A DNA stretch of 64,000 nucleotides from Polaromonas sp047303325 (GTDB lineage: Bacteria > Pseudomonadota > Gammaproteobacteria > Burkholderiales > Burkholderiaceae_C): positions 53,690 to 117,689 of the forward strand of contig NZ_JBKBEX010000015.1 in NCBI RefSeq assembly GCF_047303325.1, read 5' to 3'. How positions within the stretch are numbered: position 1 is the first letter of the stretch; each line of letters opens with the position of its first letter. This document shows, one piece after another, positions 41,419 to 50,160 of the stretch. The position numbers and the translations under genes were made by a program. The notes under the pieces are model-generated. The model was given only the letters and a program-made list of their open reading frames with translations. It was not told the DNA's origin and searched no databases.

Positions 41419-43203
41419 ATGATAAAGAGACAAGACACAAAGCGCAGTCAACACAGGGACAAGCCGGCTGCCGGTAAATCCCAGGCCGGCCAGCCCGACC
41501 ACTACGCGGCACTGCACGCCGGCTTTCGCTGGCAGGTGGATGAATTTTTCAACATCGCCGAGGCCTGCTGCAGCCGCTGGGCGCGCGAGCAACCCCGGAC
41601 GGCGATACGCGAGCACAAGCCGGGTGCGAAGACGGTGCTGCACAGCTTCCAGGAGCTGCAAGAAGCAGCCGATGCGCTAAGCCAGGTGTTGACGGGCCTG
41701 GGCGTGCAGCGAGGCGACCGCGTCGCCATCGTGATGCCGCAGCGCCTGGAAACCGCCGTGGCCTATATGGCGGTGTTCCAGATGGGCGCGGTGGCCATGC
41801 CGCTGTCCATGCTGTTCGGGCCCGAGGCGCTGGAATACCGGCTACAGGACAGCGATGCCGTGGTGGCCATTTGCGACGAAAGCTCCATCGCCAGCCTGAA
41901 AGCCATTCGCGGCAACTGCCCGGCGCTGCGCACGGTGATCGCCGCCGGCAGCGCCCAGGACCAGGGCGATCTCGGCTACGACAGTGCGCTTGCCGTGCAA
42001 AAGGGCATCTTTACGGCCGTCAAGACCAAGGCCGAAGAAGGCGCCATCCTGATCTACACCAGCGGCACGACCGGCCCGCCCAAGGGCGCGCTGTTGCCGC
42101 ACCGCGCGCTGATAGGCAACCTGCCGGGCTTTGTCTGCAGCCACAACTGGTTTGGCTTTGACGGCAAAAAGAATCAAAAATCGGACGCGGTGTTCTGGTC
42201 TCCGGCAGACTGGGCGTGGACCGGGGGGCTGATGGACGCCTTGCTGCCCAGCCTGTATTTCGGCCGGCCCATCGTCGCTTTTAACGGGCGTTTCAGCCCC
42301 GAACTGGCCTTCAGCCTGATGGCGGAGCAGGGCGTGACGCACACCTTTTTGTTCCCTACGGCCCTCAAGGCCATGATGAAGGCCTATCCCCGGCCCGCGC
42401 AGTACTTCAAGCTGAAATTGCAAGCCATGATGAGCGCGGGCGAAGCCGTGGGCGATGCGGTGTTCGCCTACTGCCAGGAGCAGCTCGGCGTCACCGTCAA
42501 CGAAATGTTCGGCCAGACCGAAATCAACTACGTCGTGGGCAACTGCAGCCGCTTCTGGCCTGCCCGGCCGGGCAGCATGGGCAAAGGCTACCCGGGCCAC
42601 CGCGTGGCGGTGATTGATGACGAGGGCAATGAATGCCCGGTGGGCGTGCCGGGCGATGTCTCGGTGAACCGCTACGACGTACACGGCGACCCCGACCCGA
42701 TTTTCTTTCTGGGCTACTGGAAAAAAGACGAGGCCACCCGCAACAAGTTCACCGGCGACTGGTGCCGCACCGGCGACCTGGCACGCCGCGACGCCGAGGG
42801 CTATCTCTGGTACGAGGGCCGCGCCGACGATGTGTTCAAGGCCGCGGGTTACCGCATAGGCCCCGGCGAGATCGAGAACTGCCTGGTCAAGCACGCGGCC
42901 GTCGCCAACGCGGCCGTGGTGCCCAAGCCCGACCGCGAACGCGGCGCGGTCGTCAAGGCCTATGTGGTGATCGCGCCCGACCAGCTCGCGGCCCGCGCGG
43001 CGCATCCGGGCGGTGCGGCCGGGTTTGACGAGGAGCTCACCGCGAAACTGCAGGCGCACGTCAAAAACATGCTGGCGCCTTACGAGTACCCCAAGGAGAT
43101 TGAATTTATTGACGCGCTGCCGATGACGACCACGGGCAAGGTGCAGCGGCGGGTGCTGCGACTGCAGGAAGAAGAGCGCTTCAAGGCGCAGTCGCCGGCC
43201 TGA
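41419..43203 (+). CDS. Acyl-CoA synthetase (AMP-forming)
   Basis: This 594-residue enzyme activates a carboxylic acid with ATP and CoA. The ATP loop is LIYTSGTTGPPKG, followed by EMFGQTEINYVVG and the TGDLARRDAEGYLWYEGRADDVFKAAGYRIGPGEIE hinge. The conserved C-terminal Lys appears in LPMTTTGKVQRRVLR. The sequence resembles medium-chain or acetyl/propionyl-type synthetases (ACSM-like). ATG 41419 is used; TTG 41410 is in frame but overlaps the opposite gene. A perfect terminator follows its stop. Confidence 0.92.
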   Translation: MIKRQDTKRSQHRDKPAAGKSQAGQPDHYAALHAGFRWQVDEFFNIAEACCSRWAREQPRTAIREHKPGAKTVLHSFQELQEAADALSQVLTGLGVQRGDRVAIVMPQRLETAVAYMAVFQMGAVAMPLSMLFGPEALEYRLQDSDAVVAICDESSIASLKAIRGNCPALRTVIAAGSAQDQGDLGYDSALAVQKGIFTAVKTKAEEGAILIYTSGTTGPPKGALLPHRALIGNLPGFVCSHNWFGFDGKKNQKSDAVFWSPADWAWTGGLMDALLPSLYFGRPIVAFNGRFSPELAFSLMAEQGVTHTFLFPTALKAMMKAYPRPAQYFKLKLQAMMSAGEAVGDAVFAYCQEQLGVTVNEMFGQTEINYVVGNCSRFWPARPGSMGKGYPGHRVAVIDDEGNECPVGVPGDVSVNRYDVHGDPDPIFFLGYWKKDEATRNKFTGDWCRTGDLARRDAEGYLWYEGRADDVFKAAGYRIGPGEIENCLVKHAAVANAAVVPKPDRERGAVVKAYVVIAPDQLAARAAHPGGAAGFDEELTAKLQAHVKNMLAPYEYPKEIEFIDALPMTTTGKVQRRVLRLQEEERFKAQSPA

Positions 43204-43210
43204 CGCGGAC

Positions 43211-43242
43211 GTAAAAAAAGCACCCGAAGGTGCTTTTTTTAC
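43211..43242. terminator. Perfect 14-bp-stem bidirectional terminator
   Basis: GTAAAAAAAGCACC pairs exactly with GGTGCTTTTTTTAC around a CGAA loop. It serves both the acyl-CoA synthetase (stop 7 bp before it) and the convergent OmpA lipoprotein (stop 15 bp after it). Confidence 0.95.
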
Positions 43243-43257
43243 GAGTGAAGCCTGTGC

Positions 43258-43923
43258 TCAGCGTGCAGCAACTTGTTCGGCCACATAAATTTCAACGCGG
43301 CGATTCTTGTCGCGGCCTTGCTGCGTGCTGTTGTCAGCCACAGGCTCGCGCGAACCGCGGCCGTCGGTCACGATGCGGGTGCGGGCCACGCCGCGGCTGA
43401 CCAGGTAGTCGCGGGCCGCGTCGGCGCGGTCCACCGACAGCGGGTTGTTGATGGCGTCGGAGCCGGTGTTGTCGGTGTGGCCGATGATGGTGACCGTCGT
43501 GACCGGGTTCTGGTTCAGGCTGGTCGCGAACTGGTTCAGGATGGGCGCGAAGTTGGGCTTGATGGCCGAGCGGCCCACGTCAAACGAGACGTCGCTGGGG
43601 ATGTCCAGCTTCAGGCGGTTGTCGGTGGTCTGGCTCACAGCCACGCCTGTGCCCACGGTGGCGCGTTCCATCGCGGCCTTCTGGTCCTGCATCTTCTTGG
43701 ACCAGATGTAGCCGCCGCCCGCGCCGACCGCACCGCCCAGCACCGCGCCGGTGGCCGCACCCTTGGAGCCGCCGGTGGCCGCGCCCAGCAGCGCACCCGC
43801 GACCGCGCCTATGCCGGCGCCCTTGGCCGTGTCGGACTGGGTTTCGCTCATGTTGGCGCAACCGGACAGGGTGAAGGCGGCCAGGACGGCGCAGCTCAGG
43901 GAAGTGATGGTCAGTTTGTTCAT
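43258..43923 (-). CDS. OmpA-family glycine-zipper lipoprotein (YiaD-like)
   Basis: This 221-residue protein has a lipoprotein signal ending TLSGC22. A glycine-zipper membrane stretch follows (GAGIGAVAGALLGAATGGSKGAATGAVLGGAVGAGGGY). The C-terminal OmpA peptidoglycan-binding domain contains IIGHTDNTGSDAINNPLSVDRADAARDYLVSRGV and RRVEIYV. It should anchor the outer membrane to peptidoglycan. The GAGAATT-type site before the ATG fits a well-translated gene. Confidence 0.93.
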   Translation of the reverse strand: MNKLTITSLSCAVLAAFTLSGCANMSETQSDTAKGAGIGAVAGALLGAATGGSKGAATGAVLGGAVGAGGGYIWSKKMQDQKAAMERATVGTGVAVSQTTDNRLKLDIPSDVSFDVGRSAIKPNFAPILNQFATSLNQNPVTTVTIIGHTDNTGSDAINNPLSVDRADAARDYLVSRGVARTRIVTDGRGSREPVADNSTQQGRDKNRRVEIYVAEQVAAR

Positions 43924-44209
43924 GGAAATTCTCCTCGGGAAAAATTGGACGATGTCGTTATGAAAAGTGTGCTTTTGAATTCAGTTCAGGATTCAGCCAC
44001 GCAGGGATTAAATCGCCGGTCTGTGAATGGTAGGCAGGCAATTGGTGAGCAGTTGTAAGACAAGGGCCCGAGTTGGAGCCGCCAGCACGCCGTGTTCAGA
44101 GCCCTTAAACTAGCCGCTTTGTGAACTTCGTCACACTCGCTTCTCATGGATGCAACAGTGTTTCGAGGCCTGCATTCATCCCATCCCAACCGCATTAAGC
44201 GCAAATCCC

Positions 44210-45271
44210 ATGAATAAAGTTCAACTCGGCTCCAGCGACCTGCATGTGACCCCTGTTTGCCTGGGCACCATGACCTTTGGCGAACAGGTGGATGAAAAAA
44301 CCTCGCACGCCATCCTGGACCGCTCGCTGGCGCGCGGCGTCAACTTCCTGGACACGGCCGAGATGTATTCGGTGCCGGCGCGCGCCGAGACTTTCGGCTC
44401 CACCGAAACCATCATCGGCAACTGGTTCGCCAAAAACCCCTCGGCGCGCGCCAAGCTGGTGGTGGCCAGCAAGGTGGCCGGCCCCTCGCGCGGCATGCCC
44501 TGGGTGCGCGAAGGCAGCGGCATGACGGCGAAAGACATCGTGGCTTCGTGCGACGCCAGCCTCAAGCGCCTGCAGACGGATGTGATTGACCTCTACCAGA
44601 TCCACTGGCCCGAGCGCCATGTGCCGGCTTTCGGCGCGGTGTATTACAACCCCGCGCAGGAACGCTCCGCCACGCCCATCCACGAGCAGCTCCAGGCGCT
44701 GGCCGGCCTGGTCAAGGCGGGCAAGGTGCGCGCCATAGGCCTGTCGAACGAAACGCCTTACGGCGTGCATGAGTTTGTGCGCCTGGCCGAGCAGCACGGC
44801 CTGCCGCGCGTGGCCTCGGTGCAAAACCCGTATTGCCTGGTCAACCGCACCGTGGAAAACGGCCTGGACGAAAGCATGCACCGCCTGGGCGTTTCGCTGC
44901 TGGCCTATTCGCCGCTCGGCTTCGGCCTGCTGACGGGCAAGTACGACGAATCGGGCTTTGAAGGCGCGAAGGCGCCCAAGGAGGCGCGCATCGCCAAATT
45001 CGAATCCACACGCAAGCAGCGCTGGGGCCGCCCCGAGGCACTGGCCGCCGCGCGGCGCTACAACGCGCTGGCGCGCGCCAACGGCCTGACGCCTACACAG
45101 ATGGCGCTGGCCTTTTGCTACACCAAATGGCAGGTGGCCAGCACCATCATTGGCGTGACTTCGGTCGCGCAACTCGACGAAGACCTGGATGTCTGGGGTA
45201 CCACGCTAAGCCCAGAAGTGCTGGCCGAGATCGACAAAATCCGTTGGGAAACGCGCGACCCGGCTCTGTGA
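44210..45271 (+). CDS. Aldo/keto reductase (Tas-like)
   Basis: This 353-residue NADP(H)-dependent reductase starts at ATG 44210 (MNKVQLGSSDLHVTPVCLGTMTFGEQVDE). The AKR signature NFLDTAEMYSVPARAETFGSTE carries the catalytic Asp and Tyr. IDLYQIHWPERH contains the catalytic His, and KWQVASTIIGVTSVAQL lines the cofactor site. Similarity to E. coli Tas (MTFG, TAEMY, WPER) is strong. The cellular substrate is unknown. The next gene, ybaK, begins 25 bp after its stop. Confidence 0.92.
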   Translation: MNKVQLGSSDLHVTPVCLGTMTFGEQVDEKTSHAILDRSLARGVNFLDTAEMYSVPARAETFGSTETIIGNWFAKNPSARAKLVVASKVAGPSRGMPWVREGSGMTAKDIVASCDASLKRLQTDVIDLYQIHWPERHVPAFGAVYYNPAQERSATPIHEQLQALAGLVKAGKVRAIGLSNETPYGVHEFVRLAEQHGLPRVASVQNPYCLVNRTVENGLDESMHRLGVSLLAYSPLGFGLLTGKYDESGFEGAKAPKEARIAKFESTRKQRWGRPEALAAARRYNALARANGLTPTQMALAFCYTKWQVASTIIGVTSVAQLDEDLDVWGTTLSPEVLAEIDKIRWETRDPAL

Positions 45272-45296
45272 GGGCGGGGAGTTGAGGGACTAGTTG

Positions 45297-45809
45297 ATGG
45301 GGAAAAAGGACCACGTCAGTGAGACGCCGGCCACCGCCTTGCTAAAAGCCAGCAAGGTCGAGTTCACCGAGCATCCCTACGAGTACCTGGAACACGGCGG
45401 CGCCCAGCACAGCGCCGAGGTGCTGGGTTTTGATCCGTTTACCGTCGTCAAGACGCTGGTCATGCAGGACCAGGACGCCAGGCCGCTGCTGGTGCTGATG
45501 CACGGCAACCGCAAGGTCTCGACCAAAAACCTGGCGCGGCAGATAGGCGCCAAGTCGGTCGAGCCCTGCAAGCCCGAAGTCGCCAACCGGCACAGCGGCT
45601 ACCTGGTGGGCGGCACCTCGCCCTTCGGTACGCGCAAGGCCATGCCGGTCTATATCGAGGAAAGCATCCTGGCTTTGCCTAGAATCGCCATCAACGGCGG
45701 GCGGCGTGGTTACCTGGTCGGGATTGACCCGCAGGTCTGTGTCACATTGCTCGGTGCAAAATCGGTGAACTGTGCGCTGAGCCTGGACAATGCCGCCGGC
45801 TACGGCTGA
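45297..45809 (+). CDS. ybaK: Cys-tRNA(Pro)/Cys-tRNA(Cys) deacylase YbaK
   Basis: This 170-residue trans-editing factor hydrolyses Cys-tRNA(Pro) made in error by prolyl-tRNA synthetase. The YbaK domain is seen in HYPYEYLEH-like VEFTEHPYEYLEHGG, the Lys in DPFTVVKTLVMQD and the GGTSPFGTRKAMPVYIEESIL glycine-rich loop. ATG 45297 has GAGGGA 7 bases upstream. A TTG one codon earlier is possible. plsY follows on the same strand after 48 bp. Confidence 0.93.
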   Translation: MGKKDHVSETPATALLKASKVEFTEHPYEYLEHGGAQHSAEVLGFDPFTVVKTLVMQDQDARPLLVLMHGNRKVSTKNLARQIGAKSVEPCKPEVANRHSGYLVGGTSPFGTRKAMPVYIEESILALPRIAINGGRRGYLVGIDPQVCVTLLGAKSVNCALSLDNAAGYG

Positions 45810-45857
45810 ACGCCGGCCTGGGAAGGGCCGGTCGCCCACAAACATAAAGAGGGACAC

Positions 45858-46490
45858 ATGGTTTACGCATATTCAATCGGCGCCACGCTGCTGGCCTACC
45901 TGCTCGGCTCGCTGTCCTTCGCGGTCATCGTCAGCAAGCTCATGGGCCTGAGCGACCCCCGAAGCTACGGCAGCAAAAACCCGGGCGCCACCAATGTGCT
46001 GCGCTCGGGCAGCAAGCCGGCCGCCATTGCCACCCTGCTGCTGGACGGCCTCAAGGGCTGGCTGCCGGTGGTGCTGGTGAAATGGTTTGGCGCCGACTAC
46101 GGCCTGGGCGACGGCACCATGGCCGCCGTCGGCTTCGCGGCCTTCCTCGGACATCTGTACCCGGTGTTCTTCCAGTTCAAGGGCGGCAAGGGCGTGGCAA
46201 CGGCGGCGGGCGTGCTGCTGGGCGTGAGCTGGATACTGGGCCTGGCGACGCTGGCGACCTGGGTGATCATCGCCTTTTTCTCGCGCTACTCCTCGCTGGC
46301 GTCCCTGGTTTCCGCGGCCTTCGCGCCCCTGTATTACCTGTTCGGCGACCGGGAAGCCTGGTATGTCGACAAGGCCATGCTGCTGGTGATGTTCGCCATC
46401 AGCGCGCTGCTGGTGTACCGCCACCGCGAGAACATCAGCAAGCTGCTCAAGGGGACGGAGTCGAAACTCGGCAGCGGCAAGAAGGCCTGA
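45858..46490 (+). CDS. plsY: Acyl-phosphate:glycerol-3-phosphate acyltransferase PlsY
   Basis: This 210-residue inner membrane enzyme transfers an acyl group from acyl-phosphate to glycerol-3-phosphate, the first step of phospholipid synthesis. The family motifs are SKNPGATNVLRSG, GHLYPVFFQFKGGKGVATAAG and HRENISKLLKGTESK. Five hydrophobic segments fit the known topology. AAAGAGGGAC precedes ATG 45858. Confidence 0.96.
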   Translation: MVYAYSIGATLLAYLLGSLSFAVIVSKLMGLSDPRSYGSKNPGATNVLRSGSKPAAIATLLLDGLKGWLPVVLVKWFGADYGLGDGTMAAVGFAAFLGHLYPVFFQFKGGKGVATAAGVLLGVSWILGLATLATWVIIAFFSRYSSLASLVSAAFAPLYYLFGDREAWYVDKAMLLVMFAISALLVYRHRENISKLLKGTESKLGSGKKA

Positions 46491-46512
46491 GCCGGCGCAA
46501 TCCTTGTTCCGG

Positions 46513-47187
46513 CTAGAAGCGCCGGGTCAAGATCATTTCTTCGTTGGTGCGGTTCATCTGGAAGCGCGTGAGAAAGCTGTTGCCCAACAGGATAAAAGGC
46601 ATTGAGCGCGGCGCCACCACGGCCGGCACGTTAAACACTTCCACATCACCGACGCGCACCGACGCGAGGGAAGTCTGCCATCCCATGATGGTGCCGTTGG
46701 CCGTATTCAGTTGCACGGGCCGGCCCGACTTGTAGTCAATCCCCATGCGCTCGGCATCGGCCAGCGACATGGACACGGCGCTGGCGCCGGTGTCGACCAG
46801 GAACTGGGCCATCTTGCCGTTGATCTGGCCCTGCGTCATGAAGTGGCCGCCGCTGCCCGCCGTCAGCACGATGCGGTTGCCCTGTCCGGCCTGCGTCCCC
46901 GGCCCGCCGCCGGCGCCCACGCTCATGGGTGCTTCGCCGATGCGCAGCGTATGGCGCTTGCCACCCAGCTCCACCACCGCCTGTTCGCTCGTGGTGGAGA
47001 CCACCTTGACGCCCTGGTGGGTCTCCCCGGGGGCCACCGTCTTGGGCGGGCTGCCATCCACAATCAGCAAGGCCTTGCTGCCCAGCATGCCGGCCAGGCC
47101 CACGGTCTGGGCCTGTGCGCCGCCGTGCAACAGGACGAGCGTCAGCAGCAACGGTGCCGCAACGGTGGCAAGCTTGGTGGAGGGCAT
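46513..47187 (-). CDS. Retropepsin-like aspartic protease, exported
   Basis: This 224-residue protein has a signal peptide ending GGAQA. The C-terminal retropepsin-like domain carries the catalytic motif FLVDTGASAVSMS and the paired GNSFLTRFQM. It matches the TIGR02281/clan AA group of periplasmic single-domain proteases that work as dimers. The N-terminal region (VKVVSTTSEQAVVELGGKRHTLRIG) resembles a small type II secretion C-like module. It ends 22 bp past the plsY stop on the other strand; yajQ sits 2 bp upstream on the same strand. Confidence 0.9.
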   Translation of the reverse strand: MPSTKLATVAAPLLLTLVLLHGGAQAQTVGLAGMLGSKALLIVDGSPPKTVAPGETHQGVKVVSTTSEQAVVELGGKRHTLRIGEAPMSVGAGGGPGTQAGQGNRIVLTAGSGGHFMTQGQINGKMAQFLVDTGASAVSMSLADAERMGIDYKSGRPVQLNTANGTIMGWQTSLASVRVGDVEVFNVPAVVAPRSMPFILLGNSFLTRFQMNRTNEEMILTRRF

Positions 47188-47189
47188 GT

Positions 47190-47675
47190 CTAGTCCCGGA
47201 AGTTGTTAAAGCTCAGCGGGAAATCGCTGATTTCGGCGCGGATCATGGCCATGGCCGTCTGCAGGTCGTCGCGCTTGGCGCCGGTCACGCGCACCGCGTC
47301 GCCCTGGATGGAGGCCTGCACCTTGACCTTGCTGCCCTTGATGAGCTGCTGGATTTTTTTGGCCTGCTCGGCCTCAATGCCGTTGCGCACCTTGGACACC
47401 TGCTTGACCTTGTCGCCGCCGATTTTTTCGGCCTTGCCGATATCCAGGAAGCGGATGTCCACGCCGGCCTTGGTGAGCTTGTTGCGCAGGATGTCGTTGA
47501 TCTGGTCGAGCTGGAAGTCGCTGTCGCCGATCAGGGTGATGTCCTTGTCTTTCAGTTCGATGGAGGCGGAGGTCCCCTTGAAATCGAAGCGCGTGGCGAT
47601 TTCCTTGCCGGTGTTTTCCACGGCGTTTTTGACCTTGACCAGATCGGCTTCAAGAACGGTGTCGAAAGAGGGCAT
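47190..47675 (-). CDS. yajQ: YajQ-family nucleotide-binding protein
   Basis: This 161-residue protein matches YajQ along its length: MPSFDTVLEADLVKVKNAVENTGKEIATRFDFKG at the start, and IQGDAVRVTGAKRDDLQTAMAMIR near the end. Known members bind cyclic di-GMP or nucleic acids and influence transcription in some pathogens. It lies 2 bp before the retropepsin gene on the same strand, indicating an operon, and diverges from murB. Confidence 0.95.
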   Translation of the reverse strand: MPSFDTVLEADLVKVKNAVENTGKEIATRFDFKGTSASIELKDKDITLIGDSDFQLDQINDILRNKLTKAGVDIRFLDIGKAEKIGGDKVKQVSKVRNGIEAEQAKKIQQLIKGSKVKVQASIQGDAVRVTGAKRDDLQTAMAMIRAEISDFPLSFNNFRD

Positions 47676-47744
47676 GGTGCGAGTCTTTATGAGGGGGACG
47701 GTAAGGGAGTAAGGAGGAGGCGTCGGGGTGAGACAATCCCCCGG

Positions 47745-48809
47745 ATGTTAGTCGAGAAAAACGTTCCACTCCAGCATTCCAACAGCTTTGGCATCGTGGC
47801 CAAGGCCCTGAGCCTGGTCCGGGTGGCCGATGAAGCCGATATCGCCGCCGTGCTGCGGGATACGGCCCTGAAGGCCGCCCCCAAGTTCGTGCTGGGCGGC
47901 GGCAGCAACATCGTGCTGACCGGCGACGTCAAGCCGCTGGTGCTCAAGGTCGAGATCATGGGCAAACGGCTGCTGCGCGAAGACGCCAAGGCCTGGATCA
48001 TCGAGGCCGGCGCCGGTGAAAACTGGCACGACCTGGTCACCTGGACCCTGCAAAACGGCTACCCCGGCCTGGAAAACCTGGCATTAATTCCCGGAACAGT
48101 CGGCGCGTCGCCTGTGCAGAACATAGGTGCCTATGGGGTGGAGCTGCAGGACCGCTTTGAATCGCTGGACGCCATCGATTTGACGACAGGCCAGGCTTTT
48201 TCCCTCAATGCCGCGCAATGCGCCTTCGGCTACCGCGATTCGGTGTTCAAGCACAGCAGCGCGGCCCCCGCGCCGGGCGGCCACGGTTTCGGCCTGGAAG
48301 GCAAGGCCGTCATCACCCGCGTGCGCCTGGCCCTGCCCAAAGCCTGGAAGCCCGTGCTGGGCTATGCCGACATCGAGAAAAAGATGCAGCAACTGGGTGT
48401 GCAGGCGCCGGATGCGATGCAGATGTATGAGTGGATTTGCGAGATCCGCAAGGCCAAGCTGCCCGACCCCAAGGTGATTGGCAACGCCGGCAGCTTTTTC
48501 AAGAACCCCACGGTCTCGCCCGAGCAGTGCGCCGACATCATCCAGCGCGAACCCAAGATTGTTCATTACCACCTGGCCGACGGCGCCGTGAAGCTGGCCG
48601 CGGGCTGGCTGATAGACGCCTGCGGCTGGAAAGGCAAATCCATAGGCAATGCCGGCGTCTACGAAAAACAGGCGCTGGTGCTGGTCAACCGGGGTGGCAC
48701 GGCCAACCCGGTGACGGGCGGCGAGGTCATGACCCTGGCCAAGGCCATCCAGACCAGTGTGTATGAACGCTTCGGCATCCTGCTGGAGCCCGAACCGGTG
48801 GTGGTCTGA
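47745..48809 (+). CDS. murB: UDP-N-acetylenolpyruvoylglucosamine reductase MurB
   Basis: This 354-residue FAD enzyme makes UDP-MurNAc for peptidoglycan. It has the FAD-binding FVLGGGSNIVLTGDVKPLVLKV and LALIPGTVGASPVQNIGAYGVELQD, plus NAGSFFKNP with the proton-donor Ser. The final catalytic Glu lies in the C-terminus (FGILLEPEPVVV). This is the type I form. It starts at ATG 47745; much of the ORF upstream is antisense to yajQ and not coding. The next gene begins 2 bp after it. Confidence 0.95.
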   Translation: MLVEKNVPLQHSNSFGIVAKALSLVRVADEADIAAVLRDTALKAAPKFVLGGGSNIVLTGDVKPLVLKVEIMGKRLLREDAKAWIIEAGAGENWHDLVTWTLQNGYPGLENLALIPGTVGASPVQNIGAYGVELQDRFESLDAIDLTTGQAFSLNAAQCAFGYRDSVFKHSSAAPAPGGHGFGLEGKAVITRVRLALPKAWKPVLGYADIEKKMQQLGVQAPDAMQMYEWICEIRKAKLPDPKVIGNAGSFFKNPTVSPEQCADIIQREPKIVHYHLADGAVKLAAGWLIDACGWKGKSIGNAGVYEKQALVLVNRGGTANPVTGGEVMTLAKAIQTSVYERFGILLEPEPVVV

Positions 48810-48811
48810 CG

Positions 48812-49675
48812 ATGGCGCGGCTGGGCAAGGTCTACAGAGGGCCCGAAGTATCGCCCTGGCGCCGCCTGGTGCTAAGGCATTCGCGTTCCACCGCCGCCAT
48901 GCTGGCCTTCGCCTGGGTTGGCCTGATGCTGGGTGCGATATTCGCGGGCTGGCGGCCGCCGGGCTGGACCATGACCACGATTTCCGTGCTCTTCGTCCTC
49001 ATGCTGGCCGCCGGCATCTGGGCGGCCCGCGAGCGCAGCCGGCTGGTCCGCGAAGCGCCGCTGCCCAGGTTCCTGCGGCGCAAGCTGATGGACAGCTACC
49101 CGCACCTGACCCTCAGGGATGCCGAACTCGTGGAGCGCGGGCTGCGGCAGTTCTTCATCGCCTGCCAGCGCAGCAACAAGCGTTTTGTCGCCATGCCCTC
49201 GCAGGTGGTCGACAGCATGTGGCACGAGTTCATTTTGCACACCTCGGCCTACCGCGAGTGGTGCGACCTGGTGGTAGGGCGTTTTATCGACCACGTGCCG
49301 GCCGAAGTGCTGGGCCGCAAAGCCTCCACCAACGACGGCCTGCGCCGCGCCTGGTTCTGGTCCTGCCGCGACGAATCCATCAACCCCAAGCAGCCCAGCC
49401 GGCTGCCGCTGCTGTTCGCGCTGGATGCCAAGTTCGCGATTCCCGGCGGGTTTGTTTACCTGGCCGATTGCAAGGGCGTGCGCCGCGACGGCACGCAGGG
49501 GCAGGCCTACTGCGGCGAAAGCTTTTCGGACGGCAGCTACAGCGGTGACGCCGACGGGTTTGGCGGCAGCCAGTCCTCAAGCAGCAGCGATTCCAGCAGC
49601 GGCGGGGATTCTTCGGATGGCAGCAGTGGATGCAGTTCGGGTTGTGGCTCGGGATGCGGTGGAGGCGGCGATTAG
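48812..49675 (+). CDS. Membrane protein with glycine-rich tail (GRDP/DUF1399-like)
   Basis: This 287-residue protein has two membrane helices at about 30-45 and 52-70. A cytoplasmic domain then contains FVAMPSQVVDSMWHEFILHTSAYREWCDLVVGRFIDHVP, which resembles the conserved D-x-x-WH block of glycine-rich-domain proteins (GRDP/DUF1399). The last ~35 residues are almost only Ser, Gly and Asp with four Cys (GCSSGCGSGCGGGG), probably disordered or metal-binding. The function is unknown. It is coupled to murB by a 2-bp gap. Confidence 0.7.
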   Translation: MARLGKVYRGPEVSPWRRLVLRHSRSTAAMLAFAWVGLMLGAIFAGWRPPGWTMTTISVLFVLMLAAGIWAARERSRLVREAPLPRFLRRKLMDSYPHLTLRDAELVERGLRQFFIACQRSNKRFVAMPSQVVDSMWHEFILHTSAYREWCDLVVGRFIDHVPAEVLGRKASTNDGLRRAWFWSCRDESINPKQPSRLPLLFALDAKFAIPGGFVYLADCKGVRRDGTQGQAYCGESFSDGSYSGDADGFGGSQSSSSSDSSSGGDSSDGSSGCSSGCGSGCGGGGD

Positions 49676-49811
49676 CCGCTGCCAACACCTATAGGCGCCG
49701 TCCGGGAAGTACCTGGCCAGGCAAAGCGGCCGGGTTGGCGTGCGCGTGGAGGGCATCTGCGCTTTGTTCAAGCCGGCTTTCATACTTGCGCTTCGTATTA
49801 AAGATTGGTTT

Positions 49812-49837
49812 AAAAAGCCGCCCGAAGGCGGTTTTTT
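49812..49837. terminator. Rho-independent terminator after the murB operon
   Basis: A-rich AAAAAGCCGCC pairs with GGCGGTTTTTT around CGAA with one G-U pair. It is 137 bp past the stop of the glycine-rich-tail gene and is the probable end of that transcript. Confidence 0.8.
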
Positions 49838-49845
49838 TGACATAC

Positions 49846-49862
49846 GCTATGTTTTTAATAGC
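49846..49862. repeat. Short dispersed palindrome GCTAT-N7-ATAGC, copy 2
   Basis: Same 5-bp arms and 7-base AT-rich spacer as the copy at 1685-1701. Read on the opposite strand its spacer is TAAAAAC versus AAAATCA in copy 1. Confidence 0.55.
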
Positions 49863-50160
49863 TACTTGCGCCCGTCAGGCGGGGGGGCGAGCACTTTTGA
49901 CGCCGAAAATCCGGGTTTTGGAGCCGTCGGAGCAGCCTTTAAAGCTTGTGGGTGCCATTTGCCCCCTGCAGCGCTTGTCCGAGGGCCAAAAAGAGAGATG
50001 TTATTTAACACAAGGCTTTTTTCACGTTAAAAATAATTGAAATATTTAACATGAGGCCGGAGCCAGGCAAGGCGGTGTACTTCATCAATGAGCTCTTGGT
50101 GAAGCTGCTCATGGAGGCCGAAGTAGGGCTAGCTTGACCGCTGTTGACGCTGCGGCGGTC

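Larger units (their letters stand above)
49676..50160. other. 485-bp gene-poor gap before the restriction operon
   Basis: No credible gene was found. In order it holds a terminator (49812-49837), the second GCTAT-N7-ATAGC palindrome (49846-49862), and an AT-rich stretch with the inverted repeat GTTAAA and TTTAAC at 50026-50050. A 28-codon frame follows at 50051-50137. The AT-rich part probably marks the left edge of the inserted restriction-modification segment. Confidence 0.55.

Noticed and set aside
49740..50030. 96-codon frame in the gap before hsdR
   Set aside because: It runs through a terminator hairpin and a palindrome, has no domain and no ribosome site.
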